Assembly (NCBI GenBank): GCA_028583605.1
Contig: CM053337.1
Coordinates: 27,142,162-27,206,161, forward strand
Length of the DNA stretch: 64,000 bases
From: Dastarcus helophoroides
Lineage: Eukaryota > Arthropoda > Insecta > Coleoptera > Bothrideridae
Reading direction: 5' to 3'
Below are positions 23,717 to 35,650 of the stretch, one piece after another. Under the pieces are notes generated by a model, which saw only the letters and a program-made list of their open reading frames with translations, was not told the origin of the DNA and ran no database searches. The stretch's first letter is position 1. Each line of letters opens with the position of its first letter. The position numbers and the translations under genes were made by a program.

Positions 23717-25930
23717 CATAGGCGCAGCTAGAATAGGGCAGAGGGGGCGCCTCTGACGACTCCTGAAGCCGCCGAAAAGTAGATTCAATTTTCCATTTTT
23801 TCTTCAAAATTCGTATTTTCCTTGGAATTTTGACATTTTTTTGATAATATCAATCTCATATTTCGTAATTTTTCAAAAAATTTACCTTCTTAATTTATGA
23901 ATGGTAAATGTTTTTTTTAATCCAAATTTTGATTCTTTTGAAATTTCGATCTTTCTCGATATTTCGATCTTTCTCGAAATTTCAATTTTTTTTAAATCAG
24001 TTTTTGCTTTTGCAATTTTTTGACATAAAACCTTTTTTTTGAATGTCGCTAGTTTTCTCAAAATCGACCTTTTTTTAGAAATGTTGACTTCATTTAAAAT
24101 TCAGTCCTTTATGTTCCTGAAAATTTCAATTTTTTCGTCGAAGTTTCCCTTCATCTCAAAATTTCAATTTTTTCAAAATTTGTCTTTTATAAAAAATTAT
24201 TTTAAAAATTATATCATTTTCTCAAAATTTAACTTTCTGTGAAAATTTCCATTTTTTTTCTCGAGATTTCGTCTTCTCCTCAACATTCATCTTTTTCTCT
24301 AGATTGTTAATACTATTTTGTAAAAGCTTTTTTTGTTAATTTTAATTTTTTGTATTCGCAAAATTCGACTTTGTTTTTTGATATTCTCTGAAAGATTTTA
24401 AATCTTCTCTCAATTTCGAAGCTTCACCTCAAATTTCAAACTGATTTTTCAAACTGTAGCCTACTTCTTCAAATCACTTTTTTTTTCTTAACATTGTAAT
24501 TTTTCTGAAAATTTCAATCTTCTAGAATCTAATTTTCCAAAAATTTTGACTGGTTTCTTCGAGTTTGCTTTTTTCTCGAAATCTTGTTTTTTATCTCAAA
24601 ATTCGATATTTTATATTTCTGGAAGTTTCGCCTTTTTGTTTGAAGTTAGTCTTTACCGAAATCTTGACTTTATTTCTAAAAATTGTTTTTTTTTCTAAAA
24701 CTTTCCTTTTCATTAAAAATACGAAATTTTGCCTTTATTTTCAAAAATCTTTTTTTTGGAATGTTCTATTAAAAATCTTTTTTTTTTCAAAATTCCGCTA
24801 TTTTTCTTAATATTCATTAAATTGTTCAAAATTCTGTTATTTATCCTAAATATTCATCTTTTTTTCTGAATATTTTGACTTTTTTAAATTAAACTTTCCA
24901 GAAATTTCAGCTTTTATCTCAAAATTGGCCTTATTTTCGAAATTTTGACTTTTATCTAGCAATATATTATGATTCTATGTTTTTCTCGAAATTACATTTT
25001 CCTTGAAATTTCTGCTTTCTCTAAATTCGTTTATGTTCTCCAAATTCGATCGGAATGTTAATAAAAAGGCAAAATGTTAAGAAAAATATTTCTGTTTCGA
25101 GAAAAAAATTCTTCTTTGTCGAATTTAAATGTCACCAAAAAATTCCGAAATTTTTGACAAATTGAAATTTTTTTAACTCGGCTTTTTCGAAAAACCGCGA
25201 TTGTTTTTCACAAAAATCTGCCTTTGAAAATTGACTTTTTCCGATTTTTCGACATTTTTCAAGTTTTTCCAAAATGAAAGATTTTGTGAAAATTCTGACT
25301 GCTTCATTAAATTCGTTTTTTTCTAAATTACGACTTTATTTTCTGAGCCCTATTTTTCAACTTCTTTCTCCTGGAAATTCGGATATTATCTAGAAATGTT
25401 GATCATCTTTTCGAAATTTTGACGGCATTTTTCGAAATTCATTTTGCTTAATGTTCTGCTTATACTAGATTTTTTTTAATTTGACTTTCTGGATTTCCAC
25501 TTGTTTCTTCAAATTCATCTTATACTTGGAACAACATGTACCTCAAATTCGACTTTTTGTTTCTAAACATTTCTGCCTCCTCCTAATATTGATTTTTTTT
25601 AATATTCATTTATTTTTTCAAAATTGAAAATAAATTTTGATAAAATGAGAATAATATTTTTAAAATATTTCGAGAAAAAACTTTCCTGTAAATTTGTAAA
25701 TTATGTTAACATTTAAATAAAATAATATTTCGAGAGAAATATTTTTGAATACTTCAAATTTTTTCACAAAATTCATCTTTGGAAATTTCTACCTTTTAGG
25801 AATCCCAGCTTTTTTCGAAATATTCTGAATGATTCGGGTTTTATTTCAAATTTAATGTTTTGACTTTTTTCTAAAAATTCCGCTCTTTTTCGTAATTTAA
25901 ACTTTAATTTGAAAATTCGATCCCCCAAGT
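23717..25930 (-). mobile_element. CATTGGCGTA-type family, copy D (from the internal terminus)
   Basis: Starts CATAGGCGCAGCTAGAATAG at 23717 and then follows the minus-strand order seen in copy C from 61253 (aagccgccgaaaa, then a T-rich interior). It lacks the extra 1.3 kb that lies outside this terminus in copies A, B and C, so the internal terminus can act as a real end. The far end fades out near 25930. Confidence 0.55.
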
Positions 25931-27021
25931 TCGTGCAGTTCAGTTACTTACCAGGAAGATCTGGCTTTGTTTTTTTACCAATTAATTTTCAAAATAATTG
26001 CCCCCTCTGAATGAAATCCTGTCTACTGCCCATGGTTGTGACAAATATTTTGACGTTCTTTTTAATTAGCAAAAATATGGTACCAAATTGTAAAATTAGT
26101 AGACGCATTAGTAGAAGTTTTCTAGATGTTTACTAAATGTTTACTGGATATTTATTGAAAGCTATAACGAAAATATGCATCTGTAGAATGTTTAAAAGTG
26201 ATTAAAGGGCTATTAAGGAAATAACGCAGTTGTGCGCTAGATATATCAAATATTCTAGTAAGCGTCAGTTACCCCCTTAATCGTATCATAGTTAGTGAGC
26301 TATAAATTAAATATTATACGAATAAGTTGTTCAGTTATTCTATTAATAAAAGTGTTAAAAAGTCACAGTGTTAAATTATGAATATTTTTCAATAAAATCT
26401 ATTTAACAATTAGACAAAGTTAAAAGCGGTAAATTGGATTACTCATTTATCAAATGACTTCTTCCAGAGATAACTCAATACGAAAGAGTTAGTCCTGATA
26501 AATAAAACCTCGAAACAAATGGGGCAATTTATCTGAAGTTTATCCTGAAAAACATGTTTTAAATTTGTCCCCGACTGTCGACGATCTTTTATTTCTCGAT
26601 ACATCATTCCGAGCGTCTCGTGTTTGTACCAAAGTTGACATAATGAAGGAAACTCATTAGATGAATTTAAAAGCTTTAGTAGATCATAAATTTCTTTAAC
26701 AAATCTATTCGGTTAATAAAGTTGGCTCCCGGAGCGTCTCGTGATGCATGATCTAACATGTGTTGACATTGTCAGTGTGTGTAATACCGGAGCGGAGGAA
26801 ACAAAAAACAGAAGTTGGCCCGCGGCTTTGATCTGACCAAAGTAATTTATGTCGTCGCACTTGCCATCTACCGATCTGTCTGGCCCGCAATATGAAGCAT
26901 GTTTCAGAGAAAAGAAACGCAAAATAAATTGGGTCCTTACAAAACAGCACGAAATTAAACAAAGTTTTGCTAACGATTATTATATAGACTTTCGTGTGGA
27001 ACATCTAAAAAGTTTCACAAA
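25931..27021. other. Non-repetitive island, no gene recognised
   Basis: Ordinary-complexity sequence. The GC-richer part at 26720-26900 has short overlapping frames on both strands but no domain. A candidate for regulatory or unrecognised exonic DNA. Confidence 0.35.
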
Positions 27022-27025
27022 ATAT

Positions 27026-27380
27026 TGTAACAAAATGTAGTTATAAAATTTGAATTAGTGATTGTGTGGTGTAAGGAACTCTCTGGGAAACTTTGATAAT
27101 GGGAAGTGGCCACGAGAATAAATCATACGGCAAATAAGCGCTGCAGACGTTTCCGCAAGCGATAATCTTATCTGCACGGAGATCCGTTCTAGAAACTGGA
27201 AGGGTATAAATACACGGTCTTTCCCCCAGTCAGTCGGTTAGTTAGTTAGTTAGTCAGATAGTTGGATAGTTAGATAGTCTGAAAGCTAAGTGAATCACAA
27301 TTGTAGTGTTCCGAAATAGGTTTGAACAAAGTGTTTTACAATTCACGAAGTTTTAATTGTCGAAGCGGTAACACGCAACA
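27026..27380 (+). mobile_element. Solo LTR of a gypsy-like retrotransposon
   Basis: The 355-bp unit begins TGTAACAAAATG and ends ...ACGCAACA, and is flanked on both sides by ATAT (27022-27025 and 27381-27384), a 4-bp TSD. ATAT is a target preferred by several gypsy-group elements. A second copy of the same LTR lies reversed at 44669-45012. Both carry GATAAG/CTTATC motifs, TTCTAGAA, a TATA box and a TCAGTCAGT start-site motif in the same order. No internal retroviral-type region is present, so it arose by LTR-LTR recombination. Confidence 0.82.
27205..27212 (+). promoter_or_regulatory. LTR TATA box with initiator
   Basis: TATAAATA lies about 27 bp before the arthropod-type initiator TCAGT (A at 27232; a second CAGT at 27228). 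The other LTR has TATATAAAA at the matching place. I read this as the retrotransposon promoter, not a host promoter. Confidence 0.7.
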
Positions 27381-27384
27381 ATAT

Positions 27385-28880
27385 TTTGTTGCAAAAACGC
27401 TCGAATGGGTCAAAAAGTATTTTAAATTTGCCATCTCTTCAAATAATTTGGTTCTCTGTGCAATGGAAGGTGACCTTTTGACTCCTTTGAGACTTTTTTG
27501 CAGGAGAAAAAAGATTTGTTAGATTTTTAATTGTTGCAGATTTTTTTGCTACACTGTGTATCATTTTTATGGTTTTAACAAGTACCATCATCACTTTACT
27601 AATCCATGCTCCAAGTGGAACCCCTATGGAATCACCTCTGTGTCTATCCATCTGTCATGGAAGTCACTGTTATGGAACAGACGTTGCAGTAACAGCTCAA
27701 CTACAGACGTAAACTGGGAAAAAATAATTTCGTCTAAAAAAGTTAGTTTTGAGGACTAACCTTCACATTTTGGAAGTTCTATAGAAATGTGATTTCCAAA
27801 AATAGAAGTTCCTAATGGTCAAACTGAAGTGCCCGAAGTTTGGAGTCTCTGATTGTGGTATATGCTCTTCTTTTGGGGGAAGGGAAAGTTCTAGTAACTA
27901 AACTGCATGAAGTCTCTGATTGTCGTATATGACTTTCTCTTGAGGGAAGAGAAAGTCATGTGTTCTAGTAAACGTTTACCATAAAAGTCTATCTTGAAAT
28001 TTTAGGAAAAAATAGGAGTAGGTTTTTGTCACCAAAGCAGATAATACGTAAATCAACAACTTAAGTCATCAGGCTTCTATACATCTTATGACTTGAATAA
28101 GAAAGACCGTAGCACGAAATTCAAAGAAGTAATTTGGAAATTACAAACTTCTGCACCAACACCCAACGATTTTTTTTTCTTTTAATGCGTTTTCCGCTGG
28201 TGTCAAAGTACCCACTTGGCAGGAAAGGCAACTTAAAAGTACAATTTAAAACCATAAACAAGGCGATTAGTCACAGATTAGTCTTGGATGGCGGACGGTG
28301 TTCTTTTTGAACTTCGAAACCCGGTGTTTAGTTTCCAAAGCTATCACCAGGAGGATCTTTGATATTAGCCCAGCTCTTGCATTCTACACCTTTCTGCTAG
28401 ATTTAAAATAGATGATGCATGAATGTTGCCTTTTATAATAATCACGAACGAGCGAGTACCTGTGTTATTACCTCGTGATTTACATCTTGTTCGATTTGCC
28501 GCCGTAATTGAAAGATATTGAACTAAAGTGTGAAAATAACCATAAATAATGTTTATAAGCCAACACGGTATAAGGGCAGCAGCGTAAGAAATAGAAGGAA
28601 TACGTTTCGAAAATCAGAATAGTAAACTAGAACCAATCGTTTCAGCGCGAATAATGAAAATTCGTTTCAAAGATAAATCGATACCGCCTCATTTTTCGTC
28701 GTTGAATTGATTCATTGCTAGCGGCCACACACTCTGATTAAACTGGAAAGGTCTTAAGGAAACACTTTGAATGATGAGGTCGAGAAGGTTTCCAAAGAGA
28801 CTGACTTCAGCGCAAGAAAATACTAAAGACATTGTATGTCAAACACTAGATATTTCCTTTCTGACCTAAAAAAGCTTTCG
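27385..28880. other. Non-repetitive island, no gene recognised
   Basis: Ordinary complexity. Frames of 66-70 codons overlap on both strands around 27439-27759 without a domain. A short repeated phrase (CTCTGATTGTGGTATATG at 27846 and CTCTGATTGTCGTATATG at 27913) suggests a small local duplication. Confidence 0.35.
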
Positions 28881-28908
28881 TTCATTGTTCTGATTCTCAT
28901 TTTATTAA

Positions 28909-30198
28909 TTGGGATGGTTGAATGTTAAGTGTTCTAAGAAGTGCGCTTCAGGGTGGACTCCTGTCCTAAGTAAATTGTTCACATTCTCTTACAACAAAGG
29001 TGTATTCCCTAAGAACTGGAAATCTACTAGGGTGCAGCATGTCCCAAAAAAGGAAAAAAGGAGTCTGGCTAACAACGATCGCTCTATAACTTTGTTGCTC
29101 GTTTTATCTTAAGTGATGGAAGAGGTTATCAACATCAGGATTCTCAAATATCTGGAGGAGAATAGAATCATATCGGATAGAAACTACGGTTTCAGACAAC
29201 AACGCTCAACTTACGATCTACTGGCATATGTTACTCATATCTGTAACTCACCTATGGAAAAACATGGTGAGGCTAGGATTGTGGCATTGGATATCTCAAA
29301 GGCCTTCGACGGAATCGCCAAATTAACATACTATGGTCTTCTTCCTGGACTCTGTCATTTGATATCCAGTTTTCTCGCTGACAGATCGCATCAGGTCGTT
29401 GTCCATGGCATCTCATCCGAGACATTTGCGATTAATGCAGCGGTACCTCAGGGATCTGTTCTGTTTCCTACTCTATTTCTGTTACACATAAACGATCTCT
29501 TAGCTTCAACTTTCAATCCTATAGACAGCTACGCAGATGATAGTAAGCCTGTGTCATGTTTTTTCTCCAACAAACCATTATCCGTCGCTGCTTCAGATCG
29601 ACTAAGAGAAAAGTAGATGAAGATGATTAATCGGTATCTCGAAATCATTCTAAAATGGAATAAGAAAAATCTAGTCGACGTCAACGCCTGAAAAATTCAG
29701 GCAGCGGTTTTTTCTGAGAAAACATCAAGGGATAATGCAACAAACATACTCATGGACGGTAAAATCCTCCCAATGAAATTTAATCTGTGTCTCCTAGGAG
29801 TAAATGCGAGCACTAACTTCTCTTGAGACAATCATGTGCTTGCCATTGCCAAATCCGCTTTTCAGAAGCTAGACTTTCTTTTTAGAGCTAAAAAATAATT
29901 CACATTTCATCAGCTACTCACAATCTACAAAGCTCAAGTTAGGCCAACACTAAAATACTGTTCTCATGTTTGAGGTTCACCTTCAAAGCACACTTTAGTT
30001 CTTTTGGATTCACTCGGAGCGATTCGCCTAATTGATGATGAGAGTTTGGCCGATTCTCTCGAAACTCTAAAGCACAGGCGGATGGTTGGTAATTTATCTC
30101 TTTTCTACAAGTACTTTAATGGGAGATGCTCACAGAAATTAATAGGATGGATCCCCCCAATAAAATACCGAATCGAAGAATTATTTCTATATTGTTGA
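28909..30198 (+). pseudogene. Non-LTR retrotransposon reverse transcriptase, decayed
   Basis: One reading frame carries a reverse transcriptase over its whole length. It has a thumb-side start (PVLSKLF..YNKGVFPKNWK), the first catalytic region VALDISKAFD, VPQGSVLFPTLFLLHIND, and the catalytic box YADD (29530-29541). C-terminal blocks are LLTIYKAQVRPTLKYCSHV and LKHRRMVGNLSLFYKYFNG. It would reverse-transcribe LINE RNA at the target site. The frame is broken by stops at 29110, 29614, 29689, 29824, 29896 and 29971. About a dozen residues are missing between AFD and IAKLTYYG, where RVWH is normal. There is no frameshift. Endonuclease and ORF1 are absent, so it is 5'-truncated. The sequence style is that of the jockey/CR1 group; the exact clade is inferred. 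Dead. Confidence 0.9.
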
Positions 30199-32139
30199 AT
30201 CATATTCATAAAATTTATGAGGAAAAGAGATAAAATTTCTAGTACCTTTTTGTAACCCTATAAATATGAAGCAATAATTTTTTTAAATAAAATTGTTCTT
30301 TTATTTTTCTTAATAAATCTAGATTTTTTCGTATTTTTTGTGAATAAATTTTTGTAATCCTCTAAATTATGGCTTTTTTCTCAAAATTTAAATTTTAATA
30401 CCTTAATGAGGTTCCGCACCGCACTATTGTATGCTTTGGTTTAAGGACAGCATTTTCAAGCTATGAAGAAATCAGCTTTTTTTCAAATTTTTAATATTTT
30501 TTAAATTTTAATTTAAAAAAACTGATTCTAAAATTGATTTTTTATAAATTTAATTAATTTGTTAAAAATTTGCACTTTTCTAATAATTGACATTTTTGCA
30601 AAAATTCATGTTTCTTCTTTTCTGAACCTTTCCAGATTTTTTGAATATTTTGACTTTTTTCGATCGACTGCAAATCACAACCTTTTTCAAAATTGTTATA
30701 TTTTTTGAAAATTCTGACTGACTGAACGCCTCAATCTTTTTAAAAATATTGACTTTATAAAAAAATCAAAATAAACTTTTTTGAAGAATTTCTCTTTTTT
30801 AAAATTTCGAATGCAAAAAAAAGACTTTTTGAAAAATGTTTACTGTTTCTAGTTTCAACCTTTTTCTGAAACTTTATTTTGTAAAATTCGCAGTTCTACA
30901 AAGTTTCCATCTTTTTCAAAATGTTGGTTTTTTTTTCAAAATTTAACTGATTTTGGAAATTTCTATACATGTATCAGAGTTTCGACTTTTTTTTAATTCT
31001 TTAAAATATTTTGAAGATTTTTACCTTTTTAGAATTTTGGCTCTTTTTGGAAAACTTTATTTTATTTATTTTGATAATTTCGACCCTAAATGTTGACTTT
31101 TTCTCGAAGTTTTTACTTAATATTTAAAAGATTCAACTTTTTTTATAAATTTCGTACCTTGTCTCGAAATTTCGACCTTTATTGTACCCTTTAAAATTTT
31201 TTTAAAATTTTTCCCATGAAAATTTCGATTTTTTCAAAAAGTGGACTTTTTTTAATATTTCTGATTTTTCTCGAAATGTTTGTAAAAAATCAAGGTCCAG
31301 TTTTAATGTTAACGAAAATTTTAGCTAAAATTGGCTTTAGTTAAGTTTAAGTTGAGACCAGAAATTTCAACAAATAAAAAAGAGTTAAACGTTTAAACTT
31401 TTGGATTTCTAAAGTCGAGATGTCTAGAAGAAAGTCGAAATAAGAAAAAAACAAAATTTTAGGTTAAGCATAAAAAATTGAAAGTTTAAATTCAAATTTT
31501 TTTTGAAAAATGTTACCATTTAATGATTCTTTTTAAAAGTTTAATCTTATTTACCAAATATCTATATTTTTCTTTCAATTTTTACTTTGAAATTTAAAAT
31601 AGCAAGATTTTAAGCGAAATTTTGAGAAAATAGAGTCTTTATTTAACGTTGAGTTCTTAGACTAATATAATATTAAATCTATCTTTGAAAAAATTACAGA
31701 AAAGTACCGAAATTTTAAGAGAAAATCGGCATGGTGAAATAATCCAGTTTTAAGATTACAAAGAAATAGGTCGCCCTTTAAAACTTTAACTCGGATTTCA
31801 AGGCAAAATTTGGGGATCAAAATCAAAATTTTGTGGAAAGAAAATGAAATATTCTGGAATGAAAAGATGAAATTTTACTTCTAACCTGAAAATGTTGCCG
31901 AAATTTTTGGAAGAAAGACGAGTTTTGAGATAGTTAAAAATCTTTTAATGGGTCACGAAACCGAAGCATAAAAATAACGAGGCCATGACTGAAAGAGTTT
32001 GGGAGACTCTGGTCTAGATAGTCTACCAGGGCTAAGCCAGGGCAGGTCGCTAGTCACTAGTTAGATAATAAAAGATTGAAAGTCCTAATCAATGTTGAAG
32101 TGATTGGAATTTTTTCTTTGGGGAATAAAGTTCCTTATC
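30199..32139. repeat. AT-rich DNA, mostly T-rich degenerate repeat
   Basis: From 30290 to 31300 the + strand is T-rich; after that it becomes A-rich. No frame and no clear ends. Confidence 0.45.
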
Positions 32140-33203
32140 CTGTCTAAATGTAACAGGGGCTATGAACATCAGCCCTACGACTGGCACATCTGTGTAACGA
32201 GGGAGATGGCGAACTTTGCCATACGAATCTGTCAGACGAAAAAATAAGAGCAGGGGACATAACAGCACACAACAAAATTATGGAGTTTGTCCAACCACAT
32301 ATCCTAACATTACCAAAAAACAATAAGCTACCATTTGAAGCGGTTATTTCTAGCCACCAGAAAAACTCGTTCGTCGTACCAAAACAAAAAAATGGAACCT
32401 TTATCTGGTACATAGATGGCTCCAAGATAAATGAAGGCGTTGGTATTTGGTTTTATGGCTGTAACTTAAGGATATCACAACCTCTGGGCAATAGCCCATC
32501 TTTCAGGCCGAAGTACATGCCATAAATATGTAAACTCGTGAATGTCTTAAGAGACGCATTAAAAGACCTAGAATATTTATATTATCAGACAGCCAGGCGG
32601 CCTTTAAAGCTTTGAAGGTTTATGTCTTTGATTCTAAGATTGCAAACAATTCCTAAAATAACTGGCAATAGGCAGTAAATTGACATTAACGTGACTGCCA
32701 GAAGAAAGTGAGATAACTGATAACCTTGCGAAAAGAGAAGCCAAAGCACCATTTTGTGGACCCAAAGCATTCTTTGGTATTACCAAAGCCAAGTCTCAAC
32801 TAAACTCCACAATTGGATAAAGGAACAAATGAACACTATTTGGAAAGATACTTCAGGCCGAAGACAAGCGAAAAGATTTCTAATCAATTATTCACCAGAG
32901 AAGTCAAAAAAGCTCATCGCTCTATCCAAGAACGATTTGAGGCCCATTACTGGTCTTCTTAGGGGACATTACCCCTTGTGATACCACCTCAATAAAATGC
33001 GTAAAACATATAATGGTCTATGTGGATTTTATCATGTCTTGGACGAGACAACGGAGCACATAAGTTGCAGCTGTCCCTCACTGATTCTGGGCAGAATGAA
33101 ATATTTCGGAAGGATGAAAATAACACCTAATGAATCTCGCAGCTTCGCTCCAAACAATGCCCTTGATTTTATGAAAAGGTTAGGAGACATTAAAACAATT
33201 TAG
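32140..33203 (+). pseudogene. Non-LTR retrotransposon 3' part: RNase H and C-terminal Cys/His region
   Basis: This is the tail of a second LINE. YIDGSKINEGVG (near 32409) is the first RNase H catalytic block, and FQAEVHAI follows after a frameshift near 32505. ILSDSQAAFKAL (near 32577) is the third block, and DNLAKREAKAP the fourth. The tail has RRQAKRFL, ITGLLRGHYPL (then a stop) and a Cys/His motif CGFYHVLDETTEHISCSCPSL, in which the second cysteine is tyrosine. At least two frameshifts and several stops make it non-functional. An AATAAA lies 20 bp after the last stop (33223-33228). RNase H after the RT is typical of the I/R1-like groups. No matching RT is next to it, so only the 3' end remains. 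Confidence 0.8.
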
Positions 33204-33451
33204 ATTGGGGTTGGTCGAAGTAAATAAAAGCCTTAAGAAGCCAAACGATTTCACACAAATCCACAATCCCAGACGTGGTATTTCAAATGGAACTGACCCC
33301 ATGTAAGTTAAAATACAATGAAATAAAACAAGTCCTTATAAAAAATATAAAAAGGCTTTAACTTTGTTCCTGGTAAAATACTTTTAGAATTGTTGGAACT
33401 TTCGTATTCAATACAATATTAAGATTAAACCACTGCGCCAGCTATTAAAAA

Positions 33452-34614
33452 GTTGCTGAATTTATTATGATCCTCAAATCTGGGAAAAAGATGTTTTGTC
33501 GTACAGACCCATATGCCGGCTACCAATGCTTTCAAAAGTATTTGAGAAATTGTACCTCAAAAAACTCCATGGGATAATAGAAGACAGACCATCTGGATTC
33601 AGACATACAAACGGAACAATAGAACAAATTCGCAGGCTGGTCAACAAAATTAACAGGGACTTAAATGCCAAAACATATCGCTCCGCAGCATTCCTCAACA
33701 TTTCACAAGCTTTCGACAAAGTGTGGATTGCAAGTGAATCTAATAAAGCTTCTTTTTTATCCTGACTGCCAACTGCTCAAATCATATTCAACAGGCAGGC
33801 ATTTTTTTGTGAAACAAGGCAATGAATATTCAAATTCACCCCCCATGCAATCTGGCGTCCCTCAAGGCACCGTTTTTGGTCCTGCATTACACCTTTTGAA
33901 TTAAGCAGATCTACCCACAACAAAAACCACCACTGTTGCTACATATGCCCATATGCTATCTTACTTGGTCATATTGATCCCCATCCTCTGCTTCAAAAAA
34001 CGTAACTTACACAAAATCTAAATCTGGGTGAAAACATGGCCAATCAAGTTCAATGAAAGTAAAACCGCCCATGTAACATGTCCATTACGTAGAAGAACAT
34101 GTCTACCTGTAACATCCAGCAAGCAGAAAATACGAAACGCCTTGCTGTACACCTGGTTTGACATCTTACATGGAAAAAGCAAACGAAAACAATTGGGTCT
34201 TAAACTCTTAAACTGAGACTAATGTACTGGCTCATTGGTCGTAGTTCCAAATTAACATTGGACAATAAGATATTGCTCTACAATACCGTAACAAAACCTC
34301 TATGGACTTATGGCATTCAATTATGGAACACTGCCAGTAATTCTAACAAAGCAGTTCTCCAAAGATTTCAAAACAAAGTTTTTAAAAGCTATGGTCGATG
34401 CATCTTTCTACATCTCTTACGAGATCATCCTACCCGACATCCACATGAAATCCATCAAGGAAACTATCCACCAAATCAGTGTTCGTACAATAAACTAGTG
34501 CCGTTGCACCGTTGCATGCCAACCAACTAAAATGTTCGCAGTCAACTAACTGACCAGATAAGTGTAGAAATAAGAACATTTAATTACTTAATCAAAATAG
34601 TTTCTAGATTATGA
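33452..34614 (+). pseudogene. Jockey-type reverse transcriptase, decayed
   Basis: This third LINE fragment starts in ILKSGKK, then shifts frame into SYRPICRLPMLSKVFEKL. It continues with PSGFRHTNGTIEQI, ISQAFDKVW, SGVPQGTVFGPALHLL and the jockey-type C-terminal blocks WPIKFNESKTAHVTC, MYWLIGRSSKLTLDNKILLY and WTYGIQLWNTASNSN. The catalytic YADD box reads YAHM (near 33944), and the first catalytic Asp before ISQAFD is Asn. Frames change near 33490, 33740, 33900 and 34400, with stops between. Upstream endonuclease is missing. The fragment ends only about 260 bp before the paired-box exon, so it probably sits in the intron or upstream region of that gene. Confidence 0.88.
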
Positions 34615-34863
34615 TTCAGAAATATTGAAGAGATCACTCACTGGAGTAAAACTCTACATGTCATCCCCTTTCGCCTCACAGCAAACTCTTATTATTCACT
34701 GGGTAAATTGCAGATCTCTCTAGGTCTAAAAAAAATTCGAAACTAAACGCATTTTGATCATTTCCTGTAGTATGATTTTTTTTCTGAATGATATAAGTAT
34801 CTCTTGCTACTGATAAAAAAAATAAAAATAATTGAAAGAAAAATTTTGACTCTCTAACAATCA

Positions 34864-34877
34864 ATCTTTTGTTACAG
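34864..34877 (+). other. 3' splice site of the paired-box exon
   Basis: TCTTTTGTTACAG gives a pyrimidine-rich acceptor ending at 34877. Using it, the exon opens in phase 1 (AA completing a split codon, then [14 protein letters not shown]). A second AG at 34890-34891 is possible but has a weaker tract. Confidence 0.7.
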
Positions 34878-35650
34878 AAGGGCAAGTTCAGCAATATGGG
34901 GAAGTCAATCAACTAGGAGGAGTCTTTGTTAATGGTAGACCTCTACCAAACTCAGTGCGCTTAAGAATCGTGGAACTTTCCCAGGTGGGAATAAGACCTT
35001 GTGATATTTCGCGCCAACTTCGTGTTTCGCACGGCTGCGTCTCCAAGATACTAGCCCGATATCACGAAACTGGCTCCATTCTTCCGGGGGCAATTGGCGG
35101 TTCCAAACCCCGAGTAACGACCCCCAAAGTAGTGGCCTACATCAAAGAATTAAAACAAAAAGACGCAGGAATCTTCGCCTGGGAAATCCGAGACAGACTC
35201 CTATCGGACGGCATCTGCGACAAGTACAACGTACCATCAGTGAGTTCCATTAGCAGAATACTCAGGAACAAAATCGGAACAATAGTCCACCATTCCCCCC
35301 ATTCACACTCCCTCTATAACTCAATCTACCCAACGTACCCCTATCCTCAACAAAAGCTGCAGTCTCCTCCCCCACACCAGAGACCTAGTCCGACTCATTG
35401 TTGGCCCAGTTCTCATTCGGTTAGTGATATTTTGGCTGGAGTGCACGCGGCCGCATTTCGTGCACCTCCTCATCATGTTGGAGCTACCGCCTTACCGCCG
35501 GGACCGTCGCCACCAGGCGTCGACCACAGCGCCCAAAATTACAACTATTATATGTACCTGCAATCCGGCAATACGGCCGCCGCCATGCATATGGTTAATG
35601 GAGGCATGGGCCATCATCACTCGGTACCAGCACCAAGTCCGCACATCTAG
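34878..35650 (+). CDS. Poxm: Paired-box exon, Pox meso (Pax1/9-type) transcription factor
   Basis: The exon encodes 257 residues to the TAG at 35648. Residues 6-133 form a complete paired domain: [17 protein letters not shown] beta unit, the PAI helices with [19 protein letters not shown] and [18 protein letters not shown], the [14 protein letters not shown] linker, and the RED helices ending [14 protein letters not shown]. There is no homeodomain. HSVSDILAG (35414-35440) looks like the octapeptide that recruits Groucho-type repressors. The rest is rich in Pro, His, Tyr and Ala (HHSPHSH, GHHHS), as in activation or repression tails. [14 protein letters not shown] and the lack of a homeodomain point to Pax1/9, in Drosophila Pox meso, a mesoderm patterning factor; Pox neuro and Pax2/5/8 fit less well. 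Start codon and first residues must lie on an upstream exon that I could not find. GC content is far higher than in its surroundings. A further splice before the stop cannot be excluded. Confidence 0.93.

Noticed and set aside
23547..23756. Small gene in a GC-richer patch
   Set aside because: The frame runs into the terminus of transposon copy D and has no known motif.
27205..27240. TATA box plus initiator as a host gene promoter
   Set aside because: The same order is present in a second copy at 44801-44843, and the unit has TG...CA ends with an ATAT duplication, so it is an LTR promoter.
34878..35650. Assignment to Pax2/5/8, Pox neuro or a Pax6/paired-type gene
   Set aside because: No homeodomain follows, and the RED end [19 protein letters not shown] matches the Pax1/9 / Pox meso form better; still a judgement by eye.
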